Assembly (NCBI RefSeq): GCF_009184895.1
Contig: NZ_WESE01000001.1
Coordinates: 248,001 to 312,000 of the forward strand
DNA from: Nostocoides sp. F2B08
Lineage (GTDB): Bacteria; Actinomycetota; Actinomycetes; Actinomycetales; Dermatophilaceae
DNA length: 64,000 bases
Direction: 5' to 3'
The translations under genes were made by a program, and so were the position numbers. Each line of letters opens with the position of its first letter. The stretch's first letter is position 1. Below are positions 47,522 to 57,500 of this stretch, piece by piece. The notes under the pieces were generated by a model that saw only the letters and a program-made list of their open reading frames with translations, did no database searches and had not been told where the DNA came from.

Positions 47522-48810
47522 GCCGCCGCACCTTCGGCGTCGGCGTCCCGCGAGAGGTATGCGACACACACCCGATGCTGCGGCCGCAGCCATTCCCGGG
47601 CCGCGCGGTGCACCTGGGACGCATCGATCGCGAGGATTCGGTCGAGCGCTGTGTTGATGTACTGGGGATCATCGTGGAGGAGGGTGTACTGACTGATCAG
47701 ATCGGCCCGCTCCTCGCCGCTCGCCAGAGCGGACAACCAGCCTCGCTCGGCCTGGGCCCGCACCGCCTCGACGAGCTCGGGGGCCGGTCCCGACTCGGCG
47801 AACCGGGTCAGCTCGGCCGCGATCTCCTCCTCGACCCGGTCCGCGTCGTGTCCCGCTGCGATGTCGGCAACGACGAGCCCGAGTGAGGACCCGTCGACGA
47901 AGCCCATCGCGTGGGCACCGATGGAGGTGGCAACCTGCTCTCGACGGACCAGTCGGGTCACCATGGCCGACGACGTCAGACCGGCGACACAGTCCAGGGC
48001 GAGCGATGCGGCGAGGTAGTCGTCGGATCCCTCGGCCGGCAGCCGGAAGGCGAGGTGCAGGCGATCGTTCGGGACGTCGTCGAAGCGGTCGACCCGGACC
48101 GGGCCCTCGACCGGCGGGAGCTGGGCCGACCGCTTACCGTCGGGCCTGGCGCGATGGTCCAGCCCACCGAAGTACCGCTCGACCAGGTCGAGGGCGGAGT
48201 CCACGTCGACGTCTCCGACGAGTGTCAGCACGGTGTTGTCGGGGGCGTAGTGACGGCGGTAGAACGCGTGCACGTCATCGAGCCCGGCCGCATCCAGGTC
48301 CGCCATCGACCCGATGGTCGGATGGTGGTAGGGGTGCCCGTCCGGGAAGGTCGCCGCGTAGACGTCGACGAGCGCGTTGCCGTACGGCTGGTTGTCGTAG
48401 CGCTGCCGCTTCTCCTCCTTGACGACATCGCGCTGGTTGTCGAGGTTCTCCTGGGTCACTGCGGCGAGGAGGTGGCCGTGCCGGTCGGCCTCGAGCCACA
48501 AGGCGAGCTCGAGCGCCCCGATGGGGACGGTCTCGAAGTAGTTGGTGCGGTCGAACCACGTCGTGGCGTTGAGCCGGCCACCCTGGGCCATCAGAGCCGC
48601 GAAGTGCTCGCCGCCGGCGACCGACCTCGAGCCCTGGAACATCAGGTGCTCGAACAGGTGGGCGAACCCGGTCCGGCCGGGCGCCTCGTGCCGTGACCCC
48701 ACACCGACCCACAGGTTGACCGTGACCACCGGCACGGTGTGGTCGGGGGACACGACGACACGCAGCCCGTTGGCGAGGGTGTGGTCGTGGATCGGGTAGT
48801 CCAGCGGCAT
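47518..48810 (-). CDS. M16 family zinc metallopeptidase, catalytic subunit
   Basis: 430 residues. The inverted zinc motif H51-x-x-E54-H55 is intact in GFAHLFEHLMFQGS, and a downstream glutamate lies in NQRDVVKEEKRQR. With the overlapping partner it would form a clamshell peptidase cleaving small or unfolded peptides; mitochondrial processing peptidase is the eukaryotic relative. Start ATG 48810. ndh lies 39 bp upstream on the same strand. Confidence 0.93.
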   Translation of the reverse strand: MPLDYPIHDHTLANGLRVVVSPDHTVPVVTVNLWVGVGSRHEAPGRTGFAHLFEHLMFQGSRSVAGGEHFAALMAQGGRLNATTWFDRTNYFETVPIGALELALWLEADRHGHLLAAVTQENLDNQRDVVKEEKRQRYDNQPYGNALVDVYAATFPDGHPYHHPTIGSMADLDAAGLDDVHAFYRRHYAPDNTVLTLVGDVDVDSALDLVERYFGGLDHRARPDGKRSAQLPPVEGPVRVDRFDDVPNDRLHLAFRLPAEGSDDYLAASLALDCVAGLTSSAMVTRLVRREQVATSIGAHAMGFVDGSSLGLVVADIAAGHDADRVEEEIAAELTRFAESGPAPELVEAVRAQAERGWLSALASGEERADLISQYTLLHDDPQYINTALDRILAIDASQVHRAAREWLRPQHRVCVAYLSRDADAEGAAA

Positions 48811-48849
48811 GCAGCCAACCCTAACGAGCGCGCGCCGGCCGAGACCTGC

Positions 48850-50301
48850 TCACTGCGGCAGCGTCGGTGAGTACTCCTCCCCGAGATCGTCGATGGCGTT
48901 GCGAGCGAAGACCTGCTGCTCGGTCGACGTGCGCTCGGCGCGCCCGCGGCCCAGGAAGCTGACGGCCCAGTGGAGCAGAGTCGTCACGCGGTGCTTGAAG
49001 CCGATGATGTAGACGAGGTGGATGGCCAGCCAGAGCAACCAGGCGATGAACCCGCCGAACTGGAAGCGGCCGATGCTGGCGACTGCCGAGAACCGCGAGA
49101 TCGTCGCCATCGACCCCTTGTCGTGGTATTCGAACGGGCCACGCTCGGCCTTGCCCGCTAGCCGGCGCCGCACCTGGTCCGCTGCGTAGCGAGCCCCTTG
49201 GATCGCGACCTGGGCCACACCGGGGTAGTCGTTGAGTGAGGCCATGTCGCCGACCACGAAGATCTCCGGGTGGTCCGGCAGGGTGAGGTCGGGCAGCACC
49301 TCGATGCGTCCGGCGCGGTCCAGTGTGGCCCCCGTCTGTGCGGACAGCTGGGTCGCCAGCGGTGATGCCGCCACCCCGGCGGCCCACACCTTGGTCACGG
49401 CCTCGATCCGGTCCGTCGTGCCGTCGGGACGACGCACCGAGACGCTCGCGGCATCGACGTCGGTCACCATGGTGTCGAGGACGACCTCGACGCCCATGCT
49501 CTCGAGCCGCTCGCGAGCCCGGCCGCCCAGCTTCTCTCCGAACGTGGGCAGAACTGCGGGAGCGGCATCAAGGAGGATGACTCGCGCGGAGCGCGGGTCG
49601 ATGGAACGGAAGTCGCGCTTGAGAGTGCGTCGCGCCAGCTCGGCGATCTGCCCCGCCATCTCGACCCCCGTCGGTCCGGCACCCACGACGACGAACGTCA
49701 GCAGCCGGCGACGCTCATCCTCGGTCCGGGCCACCTCGGCCGCCTCGAAGGCACCGAAGATCCGGCCGCGGAGCTCCAACGCGTCGTCGATGCTCTTCAT
49801 CCCCGGCGCATAGCGGGCGAAGTGGTCGTTGCCGAAGTATGACTGGCCCGCGCCCGCCGCGACCAGCAGCGTGTCGAAGGGAGTGACGACCTGCTGGCCG
49901 AGCAGCTCGCTGGTGACCGTCTGCGCTCCGGCGTCGATCTCCGTGACGTCGCCGAGGATCACCCTCGCGTTCGCCTGTCGAGCGAGGATCTCCCGTGTGG
50001 CAGGCGCGATCTCCCCTTGGGACAGGATCCCGGTCGCGACCTGGTAGAGGAGGGGTTGGAACAGGTGGTGCGTGGTCCGGGCGATCAGCGTGACCTCCAC
50101 ATCGGACCTCCGCAGTGCCCTCGTGAAGAAGAGGCCCCCGAAGCCCGACCCGATGACGACGACGCGGTGCCGACCCGAGCGCGGCCCGGAGGTGCTCGGC
50201 TCGGCGCTGTGCTTCTGGGTCGTGCTCGGGTCGGTCATGGTCGGGTCGGTCGTTCTCGAGGCGGTCGCGTCCTGCCCGCGCGCGGGTGTCTGGTCGGTCA
50301 T
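48850..50301 (-). CDS. ndh: Type II NADH:quinone dehydrogenase
   Basis: Single-subunit non-proton-pumping NADH dehydrogenase feeding the menaquinone pool. Up to 483 residues; an N-terminal T/S/P-rich extension of about 40 residues is variable and a second start (MTDPSTTQKH) lies 21 codons in. FAD site VVVIGSGFGGLFF, NADH site FVVVGAGPTGVEMAGQIAEL, AAGAGQSYFG and the membrane-binding C-terminus FIAWLLWLAIHLVYIIGFKHR. Flanked by M16 and zinc dehydrogenase genes. Confidence 0.93.
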   Translation of the reverse strand: MTDQTPARGQDATASRTTDPTMTDPSTTQKHSAEPSTSGPRSGRHRVVVIGSGFGGLFFTRALRRSDVEVTLIARTTHHLFQPLLYQVATGILSQGEIAPATREILARQANARVILGDVTEIDAGAQTVTSELLGQQVVTPFDTLLVAAGAGQSYFGNDHFARYAPGMKSIDDALELRGRIFGAFEAAEVARTEDERRRLLTFVVVGAGPTGVEMAGQIAELARRTLKRDFRSIDPRSARVILLDAAPAVLPTFGEKLGGRARERLESMGVEVVLDTMVTDVDAASVSVRRPDGTTDRIEAVTKVWAAGVAASPLATQLSAQTGATLDRAGRIEVLPDLTLPDHPEIFVVGDMASLNDYPGVAQVAIQGARYAADQVRRRLAGKAERGPFEYHDKGSMATISRFSAVASIGRFQFGGFIAWLLWLAIHLVYIIGFKHRVTTLLHWAVSFLGRGRAERTSTEQQVFARNAIDDLGEEYSPTLPQ

Positions 50302-50388
50302 GGTCGCTGGAACACCGGCGGCGGCCCCGATATGCCGATTCGTGACGTGCCCTGGGTCACCGACCGGCGCCAGCGCGGTCGCTGGCGG

Positions 50389-51447
50389 TCAGGGTTCGAC
50401 AGTGACCTTGATGGCCTTGCCGCCCGCGACGATGTCGAACGCGTCGAGCACCCGCTCCAGCGGCACCCGTTCGGTGATGAGGTCCTTGACGGGCACCTGC
50501 CCGGTGGAGATGTACTCGAGCGCCATCTTGTTGTGTGTGGGTGACGAGCCGTTCGCACCGTGGAGATGCAGCTGGCGGTAGTGGACGACGTTCGAGTCGA
50601 CGGTGATGTTCGGGTTCGTCTTCGGCAAGCCTCCGAAGAAGGAGATCCTGCCGTTGCGGGCAGCCATCGCGATGGCCTGTTCCTGGGTGATGCCCGCCGG
50701 GGTCGCGGTGATGATCACGTCGGCGCCCCGACCGTTGGTCAGCTCCATGACCTTTGCGACGACGTCCTCGTCCGCTGCATTGACGACGTGGTCCGGAGCG
50801 ACGGCCTCGGCGGACATCGCGAGCCGCTCGTCGTTGATGTCGACGAGCACGACGGGGCCCACTCTGTGGACGCCCCGAGCGATGCGGATGTGCATGCATC
50901 CGATCGGTCCGGCTCCGAAGACGACCGTGAAGTCGCCCTCCTCGATCCCGAGCTGCTCCTGCGCATTGATGGCGCAGGCGAACGGCTCGGCGGCCGATGC
51001 CTCGTCGTAGCCCACGTTGTCCGGGATCCGGTTGAGACCGTCCACCTTGAGAACCTGACGAGGCACGATGAGGTATTCGGCGAACCCGCCGTCGTACTGG
51101 TACCCCACCGACGTCTGGTTCTGGCAGACCTCCATCCACCCCTTGCGGCACTCATGGCACTCCCCACACGGAACGGCCGCGATGACCTGTGCGCGGTCCC
51201 CCGGCCTCCATGATGACCCGAAGGTCTCGTTGACCTCGGCACCGACCTCCACGACCTCTCCCGCGATCTCGTGGCCGAGGATGCGGGGCGGGCTGAGGTT
51301 CTGGTGTCCGTTGTTGCGGATCTTGACATCGGTCCCGCACGTGGAGCAGTTCCGGACCCGCAGCTTGACCTCGTCCGGACCGCAGACCGGCTCCGGCACC
51401 TCCTCGAGCCGCAGGTCGCCAGGAGCGTAGAAACGCAGTGCCTTCAT
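50389..51447 (-). CDS. Zinc-dependent medium-chain dehydrogenase (sugar-alcohol type)
   Basis: 352 residues. Catalytic zinc ligands around NCSTCGTD and GHE; structural zinc cysteines CGECHECRKGWMEVC; NAD site VVFGAGPIGCMHIRIA. It resembles sorbitol/polyol-phosphate dehydrogenases. It is divergent from a mannitol-type PTS permease with a shared 189-bp control region, so oxidation of the imported mannitol-1-phosphate or a related polyol phosphate is the best guess. Substrate assignment is inference. Confidence 0.85.
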   Translation of the reverse strand: MKALRFYAPGDLRLEEVPEPVCGPDEVKLRVRNCSTCGTDVKIRNNGHQNLSPPRILGHEIAGEVVEVGAEVNETFGSSWRPGDRAQVIAAVPCGECHECRKGWMEVCQNQTSVGYQYDGGFAEYLIVPRQVLKVDGLNRIPDNVGYDEASAAEPFACAINAQEQLGIEEGDFTVVFGAGPIGCMHIRIARGVHRVGPVVLVDINDERLAMSAEAVAPDHVVNAADEDVVAKVMELTNGRGADVIITATPAGITQEQAIAMAARNGRISFFGGLPKTNPNITVDSNVVHYRQLHLHGANGSSPTHNKMALEYISTGQVPVKDLITERVPLERVLDAFDIVAGGKAIKVTVEP

Positions 51448-51489
51448 CGGTTCTCCTTCGTCGTCACGTCATCGTGTCGACCACCGTAC

Positions 51490-51506
51490 CGGTCACGGTC
51501 GGACCG
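51490..51506. promoter_or_regulatory. Operator-like repeat, copy 1, dehydrogenase/PTS spacer
   Basis: CGGTCACGGTCGGACCG. It shares 15 of 17 bases with a second copy 75 bp away, and both contain the palindrome CGGTC-N7-GACCG. It lies about 43 bp upstream of the dehydrogenase start. Probable binding site for a regulator of both divergent genes; none is encoded in the window near here. Confidence 0.55.
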
Positions 51507-51558
51507 TCGTATGAGTCGAATCTGTGAGGGTGTGTCCGAAAAAGTGTGGCAGACCCTC

Positions 51559-51588
51559 TTGACTCGGTCAAGATCGGACCGATATAAA
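51559..51588 (+). promoter_or_regulatory. Strong sigma-70-type promoter of the PTS gene
   Basis: TTGACT (51559-51564), 18-nt spacer, TATAAA (51583-51588). This is close to the vegetative consensus, unusual in such GC-rich DNA, and is embedded in the most AT-rich stretch of the spacer. The spacer contains the second operator-like repeat, which suggests the promoter is strong but tightly repressed. Confidence 0.75.
51565..51581. promoter_or_regulatory. Operator-like repeat, copy 2, inside the PTS promoter
   Basis: CGGTCAAGATCGGACCG, lying exactly between the -35 and -10 hexamers of the PTS promoter, differs from copy 1 at two central positions. A repressor on both copies could loop the 75 bp between them. 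Confidence 0.6.
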
Positions 51589-51636
51589 AGTAAACACAGA
51601 TCCCCACAGGCGTGGATCACGGCGAAAGGAGCCCCC

Positions 51637-53655
51637 GTGACCCGGACAGCGACAGCGACAACACCGGAACGCACGGAACGCACGTCGGCCCGCGTGCACG
51701 TACAGAAGTTCGGAACCTTCCTCTCCAACATGGTGATGCCCAACATCGGGGCCTTCATCGCGTGGGGATTCATCACGGCCCTCTTCATCGAGAACGGATG
51801 GCTGAACCGCGGCGGCAACGGCGGCCTGGCGGAGAACAGCTGGGTCGCCCAGATCGGCGGCTGGGGAGACCACGCCGGCGCCGGCATCGTCGGCCCGATG
51901 ATCACCTACCTGCTTCCTCTCCTCATCGGGTACACCGGCGGCAAGATGCTCTACGACGTCCGTGGCGGCGTGGTCGGTGCGATCGCCACCATGGGCGTGA
52001 TCGCCGGCACCGACATCCCCATGTTCATGGGAGCGATGATCATGGGCCCGCTCGGCGGCTGGTCGATGAAGAAGATCGACGCCATCTGGGACGGGAAGAT
52101 CCGGCCCGGATTCGAGATGCTCGTCAACAACTTCGCGGCCGGAGGCTGGGGCGCGGCGCTCGCCACGATCGGGTTCTTCGTGATCAGCCCGATCGTCTCC
52201 GCCATCGCGGATGCCGCCGGGCGGACGGTCGAGTGGTTGATCGTCGCAGGACTGCTGCCGCTCACATCCATCTTCATCGAACCGGCCAAGGTGCTCTTCC
52301 TCAACAACGCCATCAACCATGGCGTCCTGACCCCGCTCGGCACCAGACAGTCGCTGGAGGACGGTCAGTCGGTCCTGTTCCTGCTGGAGGCCAACCCTGG
52401 TCCCGGCCTGGGTCTGCTGCTCGCTTACATGTTCTTCGGTCGGGGCTTGGCGCGGGCCAGCGCCCCGGGCGCGGCGCTCATCCACTTCTTCGGGGGTATC
52501 CACGAGATCTACTTCCCGTACGTTTTGGCCAAGCCCCGGCTCATCGTCGCCGTGATCCTCGGCGGAATGACCGGCGTCTTCACGAACGTCTTCTTCGACT
52601 CGGGCCTTCGGGCACCGGCCGCGCCCGGCTCCATCATCGCGGTCCTGCTCCAGACCCCGGGCGGTAGCTTCGTCGGCGTCGTCCTCTCGGTCGTGCTCGC
52701 TGCCACGGTGACCCTCGTCGTCGCAGGGTTCCTGCTCAGGCTGGACAAGTCCGACGACGACGGCGACCTCACCGCGGCGACCGCCTCGATGGAGGCACTG
52801 AAGGGGAAGACGTCGATCGCCTCGTCGGCGCTGGCCGGCGCCGGCGCGACAAGCGGCCACGGCCCCATCACGCACATCGTCTTCGCGTGCGACGCCGGGA
52901 TGGGCTCATCGGCGATGGGGGCGTCCGTCCTGCGCAAGAAGATCCAGGACGCAGGTTTCGACGACGTGTCCGTCGTGAACAAGGCCATCTCGGACCTGCA
53001 TGACGACTACGACCTCGTCGTGACGCACCAGGATCTCCTGCCCCGTGCCAAACAGCGGACCGACTCCGCGATCCATGTCGCCGTCGACAACTTCATGGGC
53101 AGCCCTCGCTACGACGAGATCGTCGAGCTCCTGCAGCGGTCGAACGTCGTCGTCCCGGTCGGCTCGGCACACGCGGCCGGCACACCCGACCGTGCGTCCG
53201 ACCGCACCACCTCGGTCTCGCCGTCCACGCTTCTGGCCGACGATGCCATCCGACTCCGGGGCAGCGCGCACGCGATGGACGACGCCATCACCGAGGCCGG
53301 CGACCTCCTGGTCGCCACGGGCGCCGTCGACGCCTCGTACGTCGCGGCCATGCACGAGCGGGAGAAGTCGGTGTCCACTCACATGGGCAGCGGCCTGGCC
53401 ATCCCCCACGGCACCAACGAGGCCAAGTCGTCGATCCGACACTCGGCGATGAGTTTCGTCCGGTACGAGGAGCCGATCGACTGGAAGGGCAAGCCGACCC
53501 GGTTCGTGATCGGGATCGCCGGCCAGGGCGATGACCACCTCCAGCTCCTCCAGCAGATAGCCCATGTGTTCCTGGACGCGGACAAGGTGGCCCGGCTCGA
53601 GGGTGCGCGGTCCACGGCCGAGGTCCGCGACATCCTCGAGGGATCCGCGGTCTGA
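51637..53655 (+). CDS. mtlA: PTS mannitol-type permease, EIICBA fusion
   Basis: 672 residues. EIIC membrane domain (about 20-370) starting HVQKFGTFLSNMVMPNIGAF; EIIB domain (about 410-505) with phospho-cysteine C418 in VFACDAGMGSSAMG; EIIA domain (about 530-672) with phospho-histidine H591 in GLAIPHGTNEAKSS. It takes up mannitol (or a close polyol) and releases the 1-phosphate. GTG 51637 has an AAAGGAG site. A terminator follows. EI and HPr are not in the window. Confidence 0.94.
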   Translation: MTRTATATTPERTERTSARVHVQKFGTFLSNMVMPNIGAFIAWGFITALFIENGWLNRGGNGGLAENSWVAQIGGWGDHAGAGIVGPMITYLLPLLIGYTGGKMLYDVRGGVVGAIATMGVIAGTDIPMFMGAMIMGPLGGWSMKKIDAIWDGKIRPGFEMLVNNFAAGGWGAALATIGFFVISPIVSAIADAAGRTVEWLIVAGLLPLTSIFIEPAKVLFLNNAINHGVLTPLGTRQSLEDGQSVLFLLEANPGPGLGLLLAYMFFGRGLARASAPGAALIHFFGGIHEIYFPYVLAKPRLIVAVILGGMTGVFTNVFFDSGLRAPAAPGSIIAVLLQTPGGSFVGVVLSVVLAATVTLVVAGFLLRLDKSDDDGDLTAATASMEALKGKTSIASSALAGAGATSGHGPITHIVFACDAGMGSSAMGASVLRKKIQDAGFDDVSVVNKAISDLHDDYDLVVTHQDLLPRAKQRTDSAIHVAVDNFMGSPRYDEIVELLQRSNVVVPVGSAHAAGTPDRASDRTTSVSPSTLLADDAIRLRGSAHAMDDAITEAGDLLVATGAVDASYVAAMHEREKSVSTHMGSGLAIPHGTNEAKSSIRHSAMSFVRYEEPIDWKGKPTRFVIGIAGQGDDHLQLLQQIAHVFLDADKVARLEGARSTAEVRDILEGSAV

Positions 53656-53666
53656 GCGCACAGAGC

Positions 53667-53699
53667 GAGGCGCGGGTGTCGTCCCGGCACCCGCGCTTC
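53667..53699 (+). terminator. Hairpin terminator after mtlA
   Basis: A 12-bp stem with one G-T pair (GAGGCGCGGGTG / CACCCGCGCTTC) and a 9-nt loop, 11 nt after the mtlA stop. Confidence 0.75.
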
Positions 53700-53788
53700 G
53701 CCGTGCGCGCCGGTCGGGTCGCACCAGTGGCCGTTCGGTGCGCAAGTTCTCCTCGCCGCTCTCCCCCTGCCGGGGTGCTCGGTCTGGC

Positions 53789-53794
53789 TAAGGT
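53789..53794 (+). promoter_or_regulatory. Probable -10 element giving a leaderless Lrp-family mRNA
   Basis: TAAGGT, 6 nt before ATG 53801. It supports translation from ATG 53801 as a leaderless message, although an AGGGGGA site also precedes the internal GTG at 53864. Confidence 0.5.
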
Positions 53795-53800
53795 TGGGCC

Positions 53801-54310
53801 ATGGGTCAGAAGTCCGGCCCCCGGGCCGGGGGCCGGATCCAGGGGAAACAGGGGGATAGTCCGGTGAAGCTCGACGGGACGGATCGGGAGATCCTCAAGA
53901 TCCTGCAGCAGGACGGACGCACGTCGAACACCGAGATCGCGCGCCGGCTGGGGATGACCGAGACCACGATCCGCAAACGGATCGCGTCCATGCGCGCCAA
54001 CGAGTACTTCGAGATCGTCGCGGTTCCCACACCCCAGGTCGCCGGCTACAACCTCTCCGCGATCATCGGCCTCTCAGTGCGGCTTCCGCACATCAGGGAG
54101 GCCAGTGAGGTGCTGAGCAGCCAGCGCGAGGTCCGCTATCTCGGAGTGGCCACCGGTCGCTTCGACCTCATCGTCGAGGCCTTCTTCCTGGACAACGACC
54201 ATCTGCTGTCCTTCACGACCGACGTGCTCGGCTCCCTGCCGGGGATCATCGACGTCGAGACCTCCCTCATCCTGCGGATCGAGAAGTTCTCCTACGAGTG
54301 GGAGGTCTGA
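53801..54310 (+). CDS. Lrp/AsnC family transcriptional regulator
   Basis: 169 residues from ATG 53801, or 148 from GTG 53864 (VKLDGTDREIL), which is nearer the family's usual length. Winged helix-turn-helix near the N-terminus of the core (LQQDGRTSNTEIARRLGMTETTIRKRI) and a C-terminal RAM/ACT ligand-binding domain (VRYLGVATGRFDLIVEAFF). These regulators sense amino acids or related metabolites. The target is unknown. It is convergent with the initiator tRNA gene. Confidence 0.9.
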   Translation: MGQKSGPRAGGRIQGKQGDSPVKLDGTDREILKILQQDGRTSNTEIARRLGMTETTIRKRIASMRANEYFEIVAVPTPQVAGYNLSAIIGLSVRLPHIREASEVLSSQREVRYLGVATGRFDLIVEAFFLDNDHLLSFTTDVLGSLPGIIDVETSLILRIEKFSYEWEV

Positions 54311-54387
54311 GCCTCCGCGCGATCTCAGGGAGCGGGCCGAGGGAGACGGGTGAGTCGACGCAGACGGGTGGGCCGATATCGAACGCC

Positions 54388-54433
54388 GATCACGAGAGCC
54401 CCCGGACCGTGTGGTCCGGGGGCTCTCGTGATC
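54388..54433. terminator. Bidirectional terminator between the Lrp gene and tRNA-fMet
   Basis: A perfect 21-bp stem (GATCACGAGAGCCCCCGGACC and its complement) with a GTGT loop. On the plus strand it ends the Lrp transcript; on the minus strand it lies 10 nt beyond the tRNA. Confidence 0.9.
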
Positions 54434-54443
54434 TTGACGCGAT

Positions 54444-54520
54444 TGGTAGCGGGGGCAGGATTTGAACCTGCGACCTCCGGGTTATGAGCCCGGCGAGCTA
54501 CCGAGCTGCTCCACCCCGCG
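54444..54520 (-). tRNA. Initiator tRNA-fMet (anticodon CAT)
   Basis: 77 nt including the encoded CCA. Acceptor CGCGGGG pairs with CCCCGCT except at the first position (C1 opposite T72), the unpaired end expected of an initiator. The anticodon stem CCGGG/CCCGG has the three G-C pairs diagnostic of initiators around loop CTCATAA. T-arm GCAGG-TTCAAAT-CCTGC. Confidence 0.96.
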
Positions 54521-54567
54521 TCGGTTCCTCTACCTTACGTCAGGACCGGAGCGGCTCCAAATCCGTG

Positions 54568-57500
54568 CTACGGCGCCTCGCTCTCCTCGGGTGCCGGAGC
54601 GGCGGTCGACCCGTCGGTCGGCGTAGGGGTCGGAACCGGCACGTCGTTCGGTGACGCGGCGACGGCCCGGGCGATCGCCTCCCGCAGCCGGTCCTGTGCC
54701 TCTCCGTATGCGGTGAAGTCGCCGGCGCGAAGAGCCGCCTGAGCGTCGGCGTAGGCCCGCTGGATATCCGCGAGAGCCTGGCCGAGTGCCTCGAAGTCGG
54801 CCTCACGGGGCTCCTCCGGCTCGGTGGGGGCGTCGGGATCCGTGGGAGTGTCGGGATCCGTCGTCACGTCGGAGTCACCGGCGCTGGCACCGGCATCGCC
54901 GCCGAACAGTCCATCGAGGGCCTGATCGAGCGTGGTGCCCCACGCGACCTCTTTGCCGAACACGGCGATCGTCGCCTTGTTCTGCGGGAAGGCTCCGCCC
55001 TCTCTCGACGACTGGACGTACATCGGCTGCACATACAGCAGGCCGCCGCCGACCGGCAGGGTCAGGAGGTTGCCGAAGGTCAGCTCGCGCCCGCTCTGCC
55101 GGTTCTGGGCGATGAACTGGCTGAGGTTGAGCTGCTCCGACGGGTCCTGGGACCGCTCGGTCGAGACCTCGATCTGGTTCTGGACCTGTCCGGGACCGTC
55201 CACGGCGGAGGCTCTCGGGAGTTCGAGCAGCCGCAGGGTTCCATAGGACTCGGCCTTCTGCCCCGCCACGTTGCCGGCGTCCGCGTCTGCTGCGAGGAAG
55301 CCTCGCAGGATCTCCCGACCGGAACCCGTAGGTATGAAGGTCGTGGTGAGCGAGAAGGACGGACTGTCCTGACCGGGCATGGCGAGCGACTGGTAGTAGG
55401 TCGGCTGGTCCTGGCTCGCCATCGTCGGGTCGGCGGGCACGGCCCAGAAGTCCTGACCGGTGTAGTACGACTCAGGGTCGGTCACGTGGTACCTCGACAG
55501 CATCATCCGCTGGATCTTGAGCAGGTCCTGGGGATAGCGCACGTGGGACATCAGGTCGGCCGACATCTCGGAGAGCGGGGTGAGCGCGCCCGGGAAGGTC
55601 TCGGACCACGCCTGGAGCAGTGGGTCCTCGGTGTCCCACGCGTATAGGGTGACCGTTCCGTCGTAGGCGTCGACGGTCGCCTTGACCGAGTTGCGAACGT
55701 AGTTGATGCGGCCGGTTCCGGCCGTGATGATGTTCGACCGCTCGGTGACCGAGTCGGACGTCGCCGTCCGCAGGTCGGTCAGGCGGCTGTACGGGTAGCT
55801 CGCCGTCATGGTGTAGGCGTCGACGATCCACTTGATCCGACCATCCACGACGGCCGGGTACACGTTGCCGTCCAAGGTGAGCCACGGAGCGACCCGCTCC
55901 ACACGCTCGACGGGGGTCCGGTGGTCGAGGATCTTCGACTCCGAGTTGACGAACTCCGACAGCAGGAAGTTCAGCTCGCGGTACTTGAGCGCATAGGCAG
56001 CCTTCCGAGCGAAGCTGCCGACGGGCACTCCGCCCTCGCCCGTGTAGGTGTACGTGCGGTTGCCACCCGCCTCGTCGTCGTCGGGGATGTCGAACTCGCG
56101 CGGGTTGGCGCCCTCGACATCGCCGACGACCGAGTAGATCGGGGAGTTCTCACCGAAGTAGATGCGCGGTTGGAAGTCGCCCGCCGCGGTACTGTCGCTC
56201 AGACCGCCCGAGAAGAAGATCGGGTCACCCTCTTGGGTCTTCCGGTTTCCGTAGGCGGCGACGAAGCCGTAGCCGTGAGTGTAGTTCGTGTGGTCGTTGA
56301 CCCAGTTGCGCTGAGACGCCGGAACTCCGTCGAGACTGATCTCCCGGACGGCGACGACCGCGTCCGCGGACTCGCCGTCGATCGCATAGCGGTCGACGTC
56401 GAGCACCTCGGGGAAGGCGTAGTAGGGCCGTAGGCTCTCGAACTGACGGAAGGTCGGAGAGACGACACTGGGGTCGATGAGCCGGATGCCTGGAATGACC
56501 TCGGCGTCCTGCCGGAGCTGCCCGGCCTCGACGTCGATGGTCGCCTGGTAGGTCGTGCGCTCGATGTCGTCGATGCCATAGGCGGCCCGCGTGGCGTCCA
56601 GGTTGCGCTGGATGTACTGCGACTCCAGCGCGCGCTCCGACGGCCGGACGCGCAGGGACTGCACGAGCGCGGGGTAGATGCCACCGGCGACGATCGAGGT
56701 GACGGTGAGGAGTGCGACTCCGACGATCGGGATGCGCCAGGACCGGGTCCAGATGGCTGCGAGGAACATGCCGGCGCACATCACTGCGGCGACGGCGAGG
56801 ATCGCCTTCGTAGGGAGGACCGCGTTCGCGTCCGTGTAGGTGATGCCCGTGATGAGCTCGCCCTCACGGGTGGTGAGCGAGTACCTGTCCAGCCAGTACA
56901 CCGCACCGCGGACCAGGGCGAGGAGAGCGCCGAGGACACCCACATGGATGAAGGCGGTCCGAGTCGAGGGTCCTCGGCCCGGAAGCTGGATCCCGCCATA
57001 GATGTAGTGGGTGATGAGGGCGGCCACGAGGGCCAGCCCCAACGCCACGGTGACGAAGCTCAGGACGAACCTGAAGAAGGGCAGGTCGAAGACGTAGAAG
57101 CCGACATCGAGGTTGAACTGCGGATCGCGGGTGCCGAACTCCCCGCCGTTGCGCCACAGCATGTAGGTCTGCCACTGCGACGCAGCCGCCGACCCGGCGA
57201 GCAGGCCGAGGACTCCGGGAACCGCATACATCGACAGTCGCCGGACCGGCTCGATGGCCTGGCGGTACTGCTCGAGGACCTGCTGGGCCTGCGTGGTCGG
57301 GACATAGATGGGACGGGACCGATAGGCGATGACCATCGAGCCGGCCACGAGCCCCGCGACGAGGGCGAAGCCGATCACGAACAGCAGGACCCGCGTGAGC
57401 AGGATGGACGTGAACACGCCGCGGAAACCCACCGAGTCGAACCACAGCAGGTCGGTCCAGAGGCCGGCTGCCCACGTCACGAGGGTGATGATCACGGCGA

